From: Oceanobacillus zhaokaii | GTDB lineage: Bacteria; Bacillota; Bacilli; Bacillales; Amphibacillaceae | Direction of reading: 5' to 3' | NCBI RefSeq assembly: GCF_003352005.1 | Contig: NZ_CP024848.1 | Location: 1,001,001-1,065,000 of the forward strand | Length of the DNA stretch: 64,000 nt | Part shown: positions 8,953-17,876 of the stretch, piece after piece | Numbering within the stretch: the stretch's first letter is position 1 | How the letters are laid out: each line of letters begins with the position of its first letter | Translations under genes and position numbers: made by a program | Notes under the pieces: generated by a model | What the model was told of the DNA's origin: nothing | The model's database searches: none | The model's input: the letters and a program-made list of their open reading frames with translations, nothing else

Positions 8953-10359
8953 TTGGAAATGCTTGCTTGTAATTTAAATCGAAAAAGTGATGTACCTTTG
9001 TATGAACAATTGTATGGATACATTAAACATGAAATCACAGAGGGGCGCTTAGCATATAATTCAAAGCTGCCATCGAAGCGGAGACTATCCGAGTATTTAA
9101 AAATTAGCCAAAATACAGTGGAAACTGCCTATGATCAATTGATCGCGGAAGGATATATTGAGGGTGTGGCTCGAAAAGGGTATTTCGTGCTTGCATATGA
9201 GGATTTACAATACGTGAAAACGGTCGATGCCAGTTCCAATCATTTGTATGAAAATGAAGAGGCGTTTGTATATAATTTTCATCCCAGCAGAATTGATACT
9301 GAAAATTTTCCATTTGCAAAGTGGCGTAAATATGCAAAAAATGCGATTGACATGGAACATCATCGCTTATTATTACTCGGTGATATGCAAGGGGAGTACG
9401 AGCTGCGCCAAGAAATTGCAAATTATTTATATCATGCAAGGGGCGTCCGCTGTACACCAGATGAGATTATCATTGGTGCTGGAATTGAAATTCTTCTGCA
9501 GCAGCTCGTGCTATTATTAGGAAATGAAACGATATACGGTGTAGAGGATCCAGGGTATCATGTGATTTCGCAAATATTGGAAAGTCATCCGAATAAAGTG
9601 TTCCCACTAGCAGTGGATGGAGAGGGAGTGAAGGTAGAGCAGATAGAGAAATCAGCAATAAATATTGTCTATGCCACACCATCCCATCATTTCCCATACG
9701 GTTCTGTGCTATCTGTCAATCGTCGTGTTAAACTATTAAACTGGGCATTAGGTGCAGATAACCGATATATTATCGAAGACGATTATGATAGTGAATTCCG
9801 GTATAGTGGAAAAACGATCCCATCATTGCAAAGTATGGACCAGGCAGAGAAGGTAATATATTTAGGAAGCTTTTCTAAATCGCTAATCCCTTCACTAAGA
9901 ATTAGCTATATGGTGTTGCCGAATCGTTTGCTCCAAAGCTATAAGGAAAAGTTATCCTACATCAATTGTTCCGTCTCAAGAATCGATCAACATATTTTAG
10001 CCACCTTCATGAAACAAGGTGATTTTGAACGGCATCTAAACCGCATGCGAAAGATCTATCGACGGAAATTAGATCGAACCGTCGATTTGTTAAAACCTTA
10101 TCAAGAAAAAGTTTCGGTGATAGGGGGACAGTCTGGTTTACATATCGTCTTTGTCGTTCGAAATGGTATGACAGAGCAGGAATTAGTTGAAAAGGCAGCT
10201 GCTGCCAAAATTAAGATCTATCCACTATCTTCCTATTCAATAGAGAAAAAGGTTGAAAATCCGCCGAAAATAATCTTAGGATTTGCCGGAATACCAGAAG
10301 AAGAATTAGAGCTAGCAATCAACCTTCTGCTAGAAAATTGGGGTATCCTCAACCATTAA
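8953..10359 (+). CDS. pdxR: MocR/GntR-family PLP-dependent regulator PdxR
   Basis: Transcription factor joining a GntR-type winged helix (about residues 1-75, with GRLAYNSKLPSKRRLSEYL) to a fold-type I aminotransferase-like domain (about 100-468). The PLP-binding Lys is in GSFSKSLIPSLR, and the DDYDSEFRY motif is typical of the family. The TTG start follows AGAGGTGAT by 6 bases; an ATG two codons later is an alternative. It is divergent from pdxS, the arrangement known for PdxR, which activates pdxS and represses itself. The paired location makes the assignment stronger than the fold alone, since many MocR proteins have other targets. Confidence 0.88.
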   Translation: MEMLACNLNRKSDVPLYEQLYGYIKHEITEGRLAYNSKLPSKRRLSEYLKISQNTVETAYDQLIAEGYIEGVARKGYFVLAYEDLQYVKTVDASSNHLYENEEAFVYNFHPSRIDTENFPFAKWRKYAKNAIDMEHHRLLLLGDMQGEYELRQEIANYLYHARGVRCTPDEIIIGAGIEILLQQLVLLLGNETIYGVEDPGYHVISQILESHPNKVFPLAVDGEGVKVEQIEKSAINIVYATPSHHFPYGSVLSVNRRVKLLNWALGADNRYIIEDDYDSEFRYSGKTIPSLQSMDQAEKVIYLGSFSKSLIPSLRISYMVLPNRLLQSYKEKLSYINCSVSRIDQHILATFMKQGDFERHLNRMRKIYRRKLDRTVDLLKPYQEKVSVIGGQSGLHIVFVVRNGMTEQELVEKAAAAKIKIYPLSSYSIEKKVENPPKIILGFAGIPEEELELAINLLLENWGILNH

Positions 10360-10396
10360 TAAAAACCCAAATTGTACAAGGAAATGAGATGAAGCT

Positions 10397-10831
10397 GTGG
10401 ATTTAAAAAACCTAGCGCTAGGAAGACATGTATTAATCGAGTATTATGGCTGCACGACGGAAATTATTGAAAATAATGGATTAATCGAACAATATATGCG
10501 AGAAGCAGCCGACCATGCAGGAGCAAGGGTAGTGGAATCTGTATTTCATCATTTTAATCCATATGGTGTTTCTGGTGCGGTCATTATTGCTGAATCCCAT
10601 CTAACAATCCATACTTGGCCAGAATATGATTTTGCATCGGTGGATGTGTATACTTGCGGTGATGAGGTTGATCCGAGCAAGGCAGCCGATTACTTATCGG
10701 TTAAATTGCAGGCAAAGAAAACAGAGTTAATGGAAATACCTCGTGGAATAGCTGGAAAAATAAAACAGTTTGCAAATCAGCGGGATAATAAAAAACCAGA
10801 GAAGATAGAGATGGAAAAGAGTGAAGGATAA
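10397..10831 (+). CDS. speD: S-adenosylmethionine decarboxylase proenzyme SpeD
   Basis: Makes decarboxylated AdoMet, the aminopropyl donor for spermidine. The prokaryotic-type proenzyme cleaves itself before Ser in ESHLTIHTWPE, leaving a pyruvoyl group. His in the same motif and Cys in YTCGD are the other catalytic residues. The protein has 144 residues, about 20 longer than the B. subtilis enzyme because of a charged tail (NKKPEKIEMEKSEG). GTG start; the only nearby ATG gives a premature stop. It follows pdxR by 37 bases on the same strand and may be co-transcribed. No spermidine synthase gene lies in the window. Confidence 0.93.
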   Translation: MDLKNLALGRHVLIEYYGCTTEIIENNGLIEQYMREAADHAGARVVESVFHHFNPYGVSGAVIIAESHLTIHTWPEYDFASVDVYTCGDEVDPSKAADYLSVKLQAKKTELMEIPRGIAGKIKQFANQRDNKKPEKIEMEKSEG

Positions 10832-10929
10832 TCTTTTGATCTCTTTATGAAACAATCGGGATTTACTCTGAATAGTCGGGGCTTGCTACTGCAGCATTGC
10901 AATTTTGGATATGTTTTCCGGGTAAACAA

Positions 10930-10966
10930 AAAAAGAAACGCAGTAACTTTCGCTGCGTTTCTTTTT
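10930..10966. terminator. Bidirectional terminator
   Basis: Perfect stem AAAAAGAAACGCAG / CTGCGTTTCTTTTT with a 9-base loop between speD and yojO. Its right end touches the yojO stop codon. Confidence 0.9.
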
Positions 10967-12878
10967 AAATCGTTTTTAATAATAGTTTCTTTAGAAGTGG
11001 GGCAAAGTGCTCTGGTAGTTCCGAGACACTTGGTATCATGAGACGCTCTTTTCCATAGATGTTTTTCATCGTCATGTCTTCTCGTTCCTTTACTTCACCA
11101 TCTGCAAGGAACATCCCGATAACATCGATATTTTTCTTGCGTGCTTCTGATACGGCTAAGTGTGTATCAATGATTCCATTTTGATCATAATTGGCTGCTG
11201 CAGGTTCCCCGTCTGAAAATACAAGAAGAAACTTGTGCTTCTCTCTTCTTGCAGCTAATTCTTCAGTAATGACTCGAATACTAAAGCCATCCCGATTATC
11301 TTCCTGCGGTTCTAGTTGCATAATTCTTGCGCCATAATTTTGATAGAAGGAATCGGTATGAGCGTTAACGATATGGAAGTAATTCGGCTGGTAGCCTTCT
11401 GTCACATCGTTAGCATCCTCCCAAAAGCCAATGATTGAATGTGGAATCTTCAAGTAATTGAGTACTTCATGGAATAAGATAATCCCTTTTTTGGTTTCTG
11501 CCATTTTTCCATGCATTGATGCAGAGCAATCTACTAATAATGTGAATACCGCGTCAATCTCTTTGGATTCCTGGTTCTTTTTATAAAAAATTCGCGGATT
11601 CTCATCAATCACTACAGGTAGTAATTTTTTCGACAAGCGGCCAAAAACTAAATCCTTACGTGGAGCATTTCGTTTATGCTCCAATGTTTTTTCAATTGTA
11701 TTTGCGAGCTTCCGCTTATATGCTTCGATTTCCTGAACATTTGCTTGATAGAGTTTTTCATCTTCATATGTCGGTGTTTCAGCGTGTTTTATGATCTTGA
11801 CAGCTTCATTATTTTCCTCGCCGTATTTACTCTCACTTTGGTTTCCTTGACTCGTATCCTTTTTCTCTAAGGATTCAAGCTTCGAATAGTCGTTTTGTTT
11901 GCTTTCACCAGAAGCGCCTTGAATCTGAGCCATTGCTTGGTCTGCATCCTGTGCTTCCCTCGCGCCATCCCCAATTAGACTAGTTTTCGTACCTTGATCC
12001 AATTCAAATTGCAAGAAGGTCTGGTTCGACTCTCCATTTTTATTCTCACGATGCCAGGTAGAAAATTTCTCATCAATATATTCACCCTGATCGTCTGGAA
12101 CATCTTCTTCATCATCATTCACTAAATCATCTTTCCGAATAAGCTCATCGAATAACGTATTCCGATTAAATTGCTCGATATGTGCTACAGGAAAAATAAA
12201 ATATTCGTTAATCGAGTCATCATAATCTCTGCTTACTTGAAAGACGATTTTCTCACAAATATTCGTGATGTCGCTTGTGTTTTCCGCTTCATATAACGTA
12301 TATAAAAGAGCTTTGATTCGCTCCAATTGTTCTAGCTGTCGGTCATTCGCCCTTGGAAAATTAGGATCTGGACTATTCGATTGTATAAGTAAATAAATGA
12401 GGCAAAACAACTCATCTGTCGCAAAGCTTCTTGTGACATTCGTATCTAACTGTGTTTCAAAATAATGCCTAAGGTAATCTCTCCGGATTGTAAATAGCTT
12501 CGTTGTGCCAGGCCGCTCTTGCTTTACCTTTTCTTCAAGTCGGATATCTTCGAGCAGTGTAAATAATTGTGCCGCAAACTTAGGCATCGCTGCTTCAGCT
12601 ATGCTATCTAAGTAATGCTGCATCACTCGGACATTAGAATAATGTAATGTGCCAATTGTTCGTAAATATAGATCCGATTTATGACCAGCTTCCTTTGCTG
12701 CCTCATTCGCAGTGTCCCAGAAGCGGCTTGCAGTAACCTTATGATTGATAACATCAATAAACGATCCAAAATTATATTCGAAATTTATATCAGGATCACC
12801 GGACAATACAGTCGATAAATCCTGCAGCTGTAAGAAAATATTTGTGTCCACTCGTGAATTATCATGAAAACGATACAT
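10965..12878 (-). CDS. yojO: VWA-domain protein YojO, partner of a MoxR ATPase
   Basis: A 637-residue cytoplasmic protein, matching B. subtilis YojO in length. The C-terminal von Willebrand A domain (about residues 440-630) has the metal-ion site DCSASMHG plus a later FSDGEP motif. The middle (about 250-350) is acidic and low in complexity. The overall design is that of CobT/NorD-type proteins, which work with a MoxR AAA+ ATPase to remodel or load cofactors into a target enzyme. The partner yojN lies 100 bases upstream. The ATG follows GGAGG by 7 bases. The client protein is unknown. Confidence 0.88.
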   Translation of the reverse strand: MYRFHDNSRVDTNIFLQLQDLSTVLSGDPDINFEYNFGSFIDVINHKVTASRFWDTANEAAKEAGHKSDLYLRTIGTLHYSNVRVMQHYLDSIAEAAMPKFAAQLFTLLEDIRLEEKVKQERPGTTKLFTIRRDYLRHYFETQLDTNVTRSFATDELFCLIYLLIQSNSPDPNFPRANDRQLEQLERIKALLYTLYEAENTSDITNICEKIVFQVSRDYDDSINEYFIFPVAHIEQFNRNTLFDELIRKDDLVNDDEEDVPDDQGEYIDEKFSTWHRENKNGESNQTFLQFELDQGTKTSLIGDGAREAQDADQAMAQIQGASGESKQNDYSKLESLEKKDTSQGNQSESKYGEENNEAVKIIKHAETPTYEDEKLYQANVQEIEAYKRKLANTIEKTLEHKRNAPRKDLVFGRLSKKLLPVVIDENPRIFYKKNQESKEIDAVFTLLVDCSASMHGKMAETKKGIILFHEVLNYLKIPHSIIGFWEDANDVTEGYQPNYFHIVNAHTDSFYQNYGARIMQLEPQEDNRDGFSIRVITEELAARREKHKFLLVFSDGEPAAANYDQNGIIDTHLAVSEARKKNIDVIGMFLADGEVKEREDMTMKNIYGKERLMIPSVSELPEHFAPLLKKLLLKTI

Positions 12879-12943
12879 CTAGTATCCTCCTATCTAGGTA
12901 GTCAATTAAGTATAAAAACTTACTTACTACAAAAGTGCAATAA

Positions 12944-12971
12944 GGCAGTCACCGAAAGGCTGGTGACTGCC
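12944..12971 (-). terminator. Strong hairpin between yojN and yojO
   Basis: Perfect 10-bp stem GGCAGTCACC / GGTGACTGCC with an 8-base loop, starting 7 bases after the yojN stop. The following bases are only partly T-rich, so it may be a leaky terminator or an RNA-processing or stability element that sets the yojN:yojO ratio. Confidence 0.6.
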
Positions 12972-12978
12972 AAGTTTT

Positions 12979-13854
12979 CTAAAATAACGTTTCTGTCAAA
13001 TTCATTACAAATTCTCTTTCTCTCTCTTCGTCTAACTTATCGACAATAGAGCGGAGAATTGCTCGTTTTGCTGGGATAATGGAGCTCAGATCGCATGCAT
13101 CAAGTAATGCACGAATCGATGCTGCATCCTCAGAAAGCTTTCCTTGTGAAACAGCAGTTACGAGATCGCTTGATAACTTGACAAATAATTCGATTGTTTT
13201 TTCATTGGTTAGTCTTGTATTGGTCTGAATTAAATTCCTTAATTGTTCGCCTTCAATATAAGGAACTTCAATCACAATAAATCTGTTTTTCAATGCTTCA
13301 TTAAGTGGTACGGTTCCAATGTATCCTTCATTAATCGCTGCAACCACACCAAAGCCTTCTTTAGCAGTAATCACTTCGTTTGTGAAAGGGTTAGTAATCG
13401 TTCTTCGGTAATCAAGCACGCCATTAATTAGTGGCAATGTCTCTGGTTTCGCCATGTTTATTTCATCGATATATAATAAAGTCCCACTCGTCATTGCATT
13501 GATCACGGGACCTGGAACGAATTCAATTACTTGTTTCTTATCTTCGTATGCTAAGGTTTTAAATCCGAGCAAGCTTTCTGCGTCCAAATCCACGGAACAG
13601 TTGACACTGAACATTGGTTGATTGAACAGGTAGGATAATGTCTCAGCGAACTTGGTTTTACCAGCGCCTGTTGGTCCTTTTAATAGAATATTTTTTCCCA
13701 TACTTAAAATCGATATTGCATCGATTAGTAAATCCATATGTGGTGGAACATAGCCACCTTGTCGGATTAATTCTGCAAATGCTGGTTTTACTTCGTTTCG
13801 TTTTGTATTTAATAGTTCTTTTATGTTCTCTGGTAGTTGATAATTTATGTGCAT
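12979..13854 (-). CDS. yojN: MoxR-family AAA+ ATPase YojN
   Basis: A 291-residue AAA+ ATPase of the MoxR/CbbQ/NorQ type. Walker A is [15 protein letters not shown] (about residues 59-73) and Walker B is [10 protein letters not shown] (about 120-129). Sensor 1 is around VVAAINEG, and a sensor-2 Arg-containing C-terminus follows. These ATPases pair with VWA proteins to activate metalloenzymes; the VWA partner yojO is directly downstream. The ATG lies 7 bases after AGGAG. In B. subtilis the same pair sits near odhAB; here the neighbours differ (speD and ddh). Confidence 0.9.
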   Translation of the reverse strand: MHINYQLPENIKELLNTKRNEVKPAFAELIRQGGYVPPHMDLLIDAISILSMGKNILLKGPTGAGKTKFAETLSYLFNQPMFSVNCSVDLDAESLLGFKTLAYEDKKQVIEFVPGPVINAMTSGTLLYIDEINMAKPETLPLINGVLDYRRTITNPFTNEVITAKEGFGVVAAINEGYIGTVPLNEALKNRFIVIEVPYIEGEQLRNLIQTNTRLTNEKTIELFVKLSSDLVTAVSQGKLSEDAASIRALLDACDLSSIIPAKRAILRSIVDKLDEEREREFVMNLTETLF

Positions 13855-13930
13855 TGTAACGCTCCTTCCATGTCATATTGTAAGCTTTTTTGACGAAAAT
13901 AACAAAGAATCTTTATTGCTATATGTCGCT

Positions 13931-14122
13931 TTCTGGCCAGTCGCTCCGGAAATACACTACGCGCATCCTAAGGGAGCTGTTGAGCCTTCATGTGCTGTCG
14001 CACTTCGAAGTTTCACCTAGGCTCTTCTCCCCGTAGGACAAGGAAGGCTTCGAAGCGTTACATCGCAATCAGACAAATCGTCCTTTATTTTCGAGGAGTC
14101 TCCGTGTTTATCCTCCGCTTGG
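13931..14122 (-). repeat. Dispersed intergenic repeat, copy A (long form)
   Basis: In reverse orientation this matches copies at 51538-51670 and 55978-56108. The shared parts are a GCGGA(A/T)-type end, GGAGACTCCT, AGAAGAGCCTAGG, AAGTGCG..AGCAC, GGCTC..CAGCTCCC, the TAGTGTATTTC-like core and GGAGCG. Copy A carries about 60 extra bases between CCCGTA and GGAGTCTCCGTG, bounded by AGGAC...GTCCT. Such sequences are common between genes in this group of bacilli; their role is unknown. Confidence 0.85.
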
Positions 14123-14349
14123 TTTGTGCGTAATCTATTGCAATGGAAGAGACATACTCTATAATCAGCATTTTTATTTTGTCTCATTTAGATGATGTTT
14201 GTTGTTAAAAGCGCCTATAGGATTAGTTTCCTATGTGAATTAAACGATCATGCAGAAAAATGTACTCTAATGAAGAATTGAACATTGTGACGATTGGAAA
14301 AAAAGTGTAGTATGATAATACACAAGCTTAAGATCATGGAGGGGTAAGT

Positions 14350-15339
14350 ATGAACAAGCAAATTAGAATAGGAATTGTTGGCTATGGTAACCTTGGTAGA
14401 GGTACAGTTGAAGCAATTAAGAAATCAGCAGATATGGAGCTTATTGCTATTTTTACAAGACGGTCACCTGAAAGCCTAAAAATAGATGAAGCAAATGTTG
14501 AAGTTGTACATATTTCAAAAGTTGAAGATTATCAAGAGAAAATCGATGTGATGATATTATGTGGGGGATCTGCAACAGATCTACCAGAACAAGGACCGGA
14601 ACTTGCGAAACTATTTAACACGATAGATAGCTATGATACACATGCGAAGATTCCTGAATATTTTAGTTCGGTTGATGCTGTGGCGAAAGAAAGTGGCAAA
14701 ATCAGCATTATTTCTGTTGGCTGGGATCCAGGTTTATTCTCAATTAATCGTTTAATGGCAGAAGCAATTATCCCACAAGGTGAAAATTACACGTTCTGGG
14801 GCAAGGGTTTAAGTCAAGGGCATTCGGATGCAGTACGCAGAGTGAATGGTGTGAAGGACGGCGTACAATACACAATCCCAGCTGATGCGGCAATTGAAAA
14901 AGTTCGCAGTGGGGTAAATCCTGAATTAACAACAGCTGAAAAGCATCGCCGAGTATGCTATATCGTCGCTGAAGAAGGTGCGGACCAAGCAAAAATTGAA
15001 AATGAAATTAAGACGATGCCAAACTATTTTGCAGACTATGATACAGAGGTAAACTTTATTACGGAAGAAGTATTAAAGGCTGAGCATTCAGCAGCACCAC
15101 ATGGCGGGTTCGTTATTCGTGGCGGGGAAACAGGTGCGGATCAAAACAAACAAATTATCGAATTCTCACTTAAGCTCGGTAGCAATCCGGAATTTACAGC
15201 TAGTGTTCTTGTGGCATATGCGAGAGCAGCATATCGCTTGCACAAAGAGGGACAAGCAGGAGCTAAAACAGTATTCGATGTGCCACCGATTTATTTATCA
15301 CCAAGATCTGCAGAAGATTTGAGAAGGGATTTATTGTAA
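14350..15339 (+). CDS. ddh: meso-Diaminopimelate D-dehydrogenase
   Basis: NADP-dependent enzyme converting tetrahydrodipicolinate and ammonia directly to meso-diaminopimelate for lysine and cell-wall synthesis, bypassing the acylated branch. It has 329 residues, the usual length. The N-terminal Rossmann motif is GIVGYGNLGRG (residues 8-18), and family motifs include LCGGSATDLPEQGP, DSYDTHA, VGWDPGLFS and GLSQGHSDAVRR. The C-terminal HGGFVIRGGETG is also present. GGAGGGG precedes the ATG by 6 bases. A promoter TTGTGA (14285) - 17 bp - TAGTAT (14308) lies upstream. It is found in a minority of Bacillaceae such as Lysinibacillus; 21 bases separate it from the next gene. Confidence 0.95.
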   Translation: MNKQIRIGIVGYGNLGRGTVEAIKKSADMELIAIFTRRSPESLKIDEANVEVVHISKVEDYQEKIDVMILCGGSATDLPEQGPELAKLFNTIDSYDTHAKIPEYFSSVDAVAKESGKISIISVGWDPGLFSINRLMAEAIIPQGENYTFWGKGLSQGHSDAVRRVNGVKDGVQYTIPADAAIEKVRSGVNPELTTAEKHRRVCYIVAEEGADQAKIENEIKTMPNYFADYDTEVNFITEEVLKAEHSAAPHGGFVIRGGETGADQNKQIIEFSLKLGSNPEFTASVLVAYARAAYRLHKEGQAGAKTVFDVPPIYLSPRSAEDLRRDLL

Positions 15340-15360
15340 GATTTTTAGGGTGAGATACGA

Positions 15361-15894
15361 ATGCCAAGACCGAAGACAAAATCCGAACTGATAGCAGTTA
15401 ATGATGAAAAGTTCACGGAGTTAATGGCTTTAGTAAACTCTATTCCAGCAAATCACCTAGAATCTGAATTTCCATTTGAAGACCGTGATCGAAACATTCG
15501 CGACGTTTTAACACATCTGCATGAATGGCATTTGATGATGGAGAAGTGGTATACCGAGGGAATGGCAGGGGAGAAGCCAATCATGCCTGCCCCTGGATAT
15601 ACTTGGAGAACATTACCTGACTTAAATAAAGTTATTTGGAAAAAGTATCAAGAAACAAGTTTAACCAATGCAATAAAAAAATTAAATGAAAGTCATTTAC
15701 GAATGATGGAGTTAATCAACAAGCATGATAATGATGAGCTATTTACGAAAAAGTATTACCGTTGGACGAAAACGACTTCCCTAGGTACATATTTTATCGC
15801 GAATACTTCTAGTCATTATGAATGGGCAATGAAGAAGATTAAACGGTTTAAAAAGGAATTGGAAAAAGAGGAAGTCGAAAATGGTAAAATCTAA
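15361..15894 (+). CDS. ClbS/DfsB-family four-helix bundle protein
   Basis: A 177-residue soluble helical protein of the ClbS/DfsB (DUF1706, DinB-like) family. Family landmarks are the N-terminal PRPKTKSEL, DRDRNIRDVLTHLHEWH, the proline-rich MPAPGYTWRTLPDLN and a C-terminal SSHYEWAMKKIK. ClbS hydrolyses the cyclopropane of colibactin and protects DNA; most relatives have no known substrate. No colibactin-like pathway is visible, so a detoxifying role is only an analogy. It starts 21 bases after ddh and ends before a terminator, so the two are likely co-transcribed. Confidence 0.85.
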   Translation: MPRPKTKSELIAVNDEKFTELMALVNSIPANHLESEFPFEDRDRNIRDVLTHLHEWHLMMEKWYTEGMAGEKPIMPAPGYTWRTLPDLNKVIWKKYQETSLTNAIKKLNESHLRMMELINKHDNDELFTKKYYRWTKTTSLGTYFIANTSSHYEWAMKKIKRFKKELEKEEVENGKI

Positions 15895-15963
15895 TGAGAT
15901 TAGAGTGTAAAATCTTAGTCACATTAGAAAAATAATGGAATACCCCAGTAAATAAATCATAAT

Positions 15964-16036
15964 AATAACGCTTGGATTTTATTATCCAAGCGTTATTTAT
16001 TTGTTAATTATCGTATTGCTATTTAAGCAATACGAT
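15964..16036. terminator. Two tandem hairpins between convergent genes
   Basis: First stem AATAACGCTTGGAT / ATCCAAGCGTTATT (15964-15997) is followed by T-rich sequence. The second, perfect stem ATCGTATTGC / GCAATACGAT (16010-16036) lies closer to the MATE gene end. Together they probably stop both transcripts. Confidence 0.75.
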
Positions 16037-16061
16037 ACTGTATGGGAACTTCTTAAAGTAT

Positions 16062-17453
16062 CTATTCAATAACGGACGCAGCAGATTGATCCTGTTCAAC
16101 CAACGCGTATTTTTCCCACTTCCTACTCCGCCACCTAAAGAACATAAAGGTCGCACGCGTCCATTCGTCTGCTGCGATTGCCAGCCATATTCCAGCAAGC
16201 CCTAGATCCAAATAGAAGATGAGGAAATATCCGAGTGGCAGACTCATTGCAACCATCGAAAACGCACCAATTAGTACAGGGAACTTCGCATCACCTGCAG
16301 CACGAAGAGAATTGATTAATACGATATTGATTGTTCTTCCTGTTTCTAGCAGAAAACTAAGCAGTAAAACGTCTGAACCTAATTTGATAATTTCTGGATT
16401 ATCCGAGAATAATTCCATTATCGGCACCCGGAAAACAATAACGAGGATAACAACGATTAATGTTGCGCCACTTGCCCAGCGAACGCTTCTCCAAACACTG
16501 TTATAAGCCTCCAAACTCCTTCTAGCACCTACTAATCTCCCAACAATAATTGCTGTACCTAAGCCAATTGCCAATGCGAAAAGATAGATAAACATCGAAA
16601 TATTCGTTGCATATTGCCGTGCTGCCAATGAGCTTGGGCCAAGGAATGTCGCATAATAGAGAAAGACAATCTGGCAGGACTGGTACATTACCTGTTCGAA
16701 AGCAGAAGGAATACCAATCTTTAGGATTTTATTAATATAATCCTTTGATAATGAAAAATAATAATTTATCTTAACTTTTACTTCTAAAATCTTGTAAAAG
16801 AGCCAGAAGAACACAAGCAGTGCGAGAAAGCGACTAACAATCGTAGAAATAGCAGCACCTTCGACTCCAAGCTCAGGAAAACCAAAATTACCAAAAATAA
16901 GTAAGTAGTTACCAACAACGTGGATAATGTTCATTCCAAGGGATACGAACATCGTAGCTAAGGTAAATCCATGTACACGAATAATTGCCGACAAAGAGTT
17001 GATTAATGCCTGTAAGAAAATTGCCCCGCCAACAATGCCTAAATAGCTTTTTGCATATTCAAACACGTTTCCTTGTAAATTAAGGGCTTGAAGCATGTAA
17101 CTGCCAAACACGAGGAAAATAATACTAATAATAATTCCTATTACTAGATTTAATGCAATTGCTGTTGCTGCAATCTTTGAAACCTCTTTGTATCGTCTGG
17201 AGCCAATATATTGTGCTACGACAATGGAAGCACCACTACCAATTACTTGTAAAATTAAAATGGCGATTTGCAGAAATTGATTGGATGCACCAACTCCAGA
17301 AACCGCATCATCGGAAACAGCACTTAACATGAATGTATCTGCTAGCCCCATCAGCATAAATAGAAAAATCTCGATAAAAATCGGCCAAGTGAGGACAAGT
17401 AAATTTAAATCATTCTTCGGTTTATTGACTTGTATTGTATCCTTTGTTGTCAA
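16062..17453 (-). CDS. MATE-family multidrug/metabolite exporter
   Basis: A 463-residue integral membrane protein with 12 helices in two similar halves. The N-terminal LVLTWPIFIEIFLFMLMGLADTFML is the usual first helix of Na+- or H+-coupled MATE exporters. Repeated motifs are VVAQYIGSRRYKEV in the first half and IIVGRLVGARRSLEAY in the second. Length and pattern resemble B. subtilis YoeA. The start is TTG, 4 bases after AGGTGG. It stands alone, transcribed away from the EIIC-like gene; a cre-like box lies 100 bases upstream. Substrate unknown. Confidence 0.9.
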   Translation of the reverse strand: MTTKDTIQVNKPKNDLNLLVLTWPIFIEIFLFMLMGLADTFMLSAVSDDAVSGVGASNQFLQIAILILQVIGSGASIVVAQYIGSRRYKEVSKIAATAIALNLVIGIIISIIFLVFGSYMLQALNLQGNVFEYAKSYLGIVGGAIFLQALINSLSAIIRVHGFTLATMFVSLGMNIIHVVGNYLLIFGNFGFPELGVEGAAISTIVSRFLALLVFFWLFYKILEVKVKINYYFSLSKDYINKILKIGIPSAFEQVMYQSCQIVFLYYATFLGPSSLAARQYATNISMFIYLFALAIGLGTAIIVGRLVGARRSLEAYNSVWRSVRWASGATLIVVILVIVFRVPIMELFSDNPEIIKLGSDVLLLSFLLETGRTINIVLINSLRAAGDAKFPVLIGAFSMVAMSLPLGYFLIFYLDLGLAGIWLAIAADEWTRATFMFFRWRSRKWEKYALVEQDQSAASVIE

Positions 17454-17552
17454 ATTTCCACCTTCTTACTAATTTCAATTGTATTCAGATTGTATCTTAC
17501 CATTTTTTAGTCGATATGGATATGAATATTTAAGCCTTTAATCATTTAATAT

Positions 17553-17566
17553 TGTAAGCGCTTATA
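17553..17566. promoter_or_regulatory. cre-like box
   Basis: TGTAAGCGCTTATA agrees with the CcpA consensus TGWAANCGNTNWCA at 13 of 14 positions. It lies 24 bp upstream of the -35 of the EIIC-like gene leader and about 100 bp upstream of the MATE gene, so it could act on either. Confidence 0.5.
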
Positions 17567-17589
17567 TAGTTTTTAGAATAAAATGACAA

Positions 17590-17876
17590 TTGACACTATA
17601 TAAAAAAGCTCTATTATTATGTCAATACAATCAGCAAAGAGAGAAGATCGACATGAAGTGTTATAAACAGAAAAATCAAAATAATCACATCATTATTAAC
17701 TTATTATGCTAAGGACTGAAATATTTCCATTCGATGGAATTTAGTTTGAGTCCACTTCGCGTTACATAAACGAGGCGCACAAGCATAATTAGTTTAGCGT
17801 CCATCCATAACGGAGGGTTTTTTATTTTTAGCAATCTAAAGAAAACGATAATTCTTATAACAATGGGGGAAAGAAA
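17590..17876 (+). promoter_or_regulatory. Promoter and structured 5' leader of the EIIC-like gene
   Basis: TTGACA (17590-17595) and TATTAT (17612-17617) are 16 bp apart. The ~250-base leader can fold as a three-way junction. The closing stem is TTATGCT 17704-17710 with AGCATAA 17782-17788. One arm is GGACT 17713-17717 with AGTCC 17749-17753, capped by TTCCAT/ATGGAA. The other arm is CGTT/AACG at 17760-17772. Then comes a weak CC-rich/GGAGGG hairpin with T6 (17801-17826), like a terminator. A 19-codon ORF (17653-17712) ends at the junction. I could not match it to a known riboswitch consensus. Confidence 0.5.
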
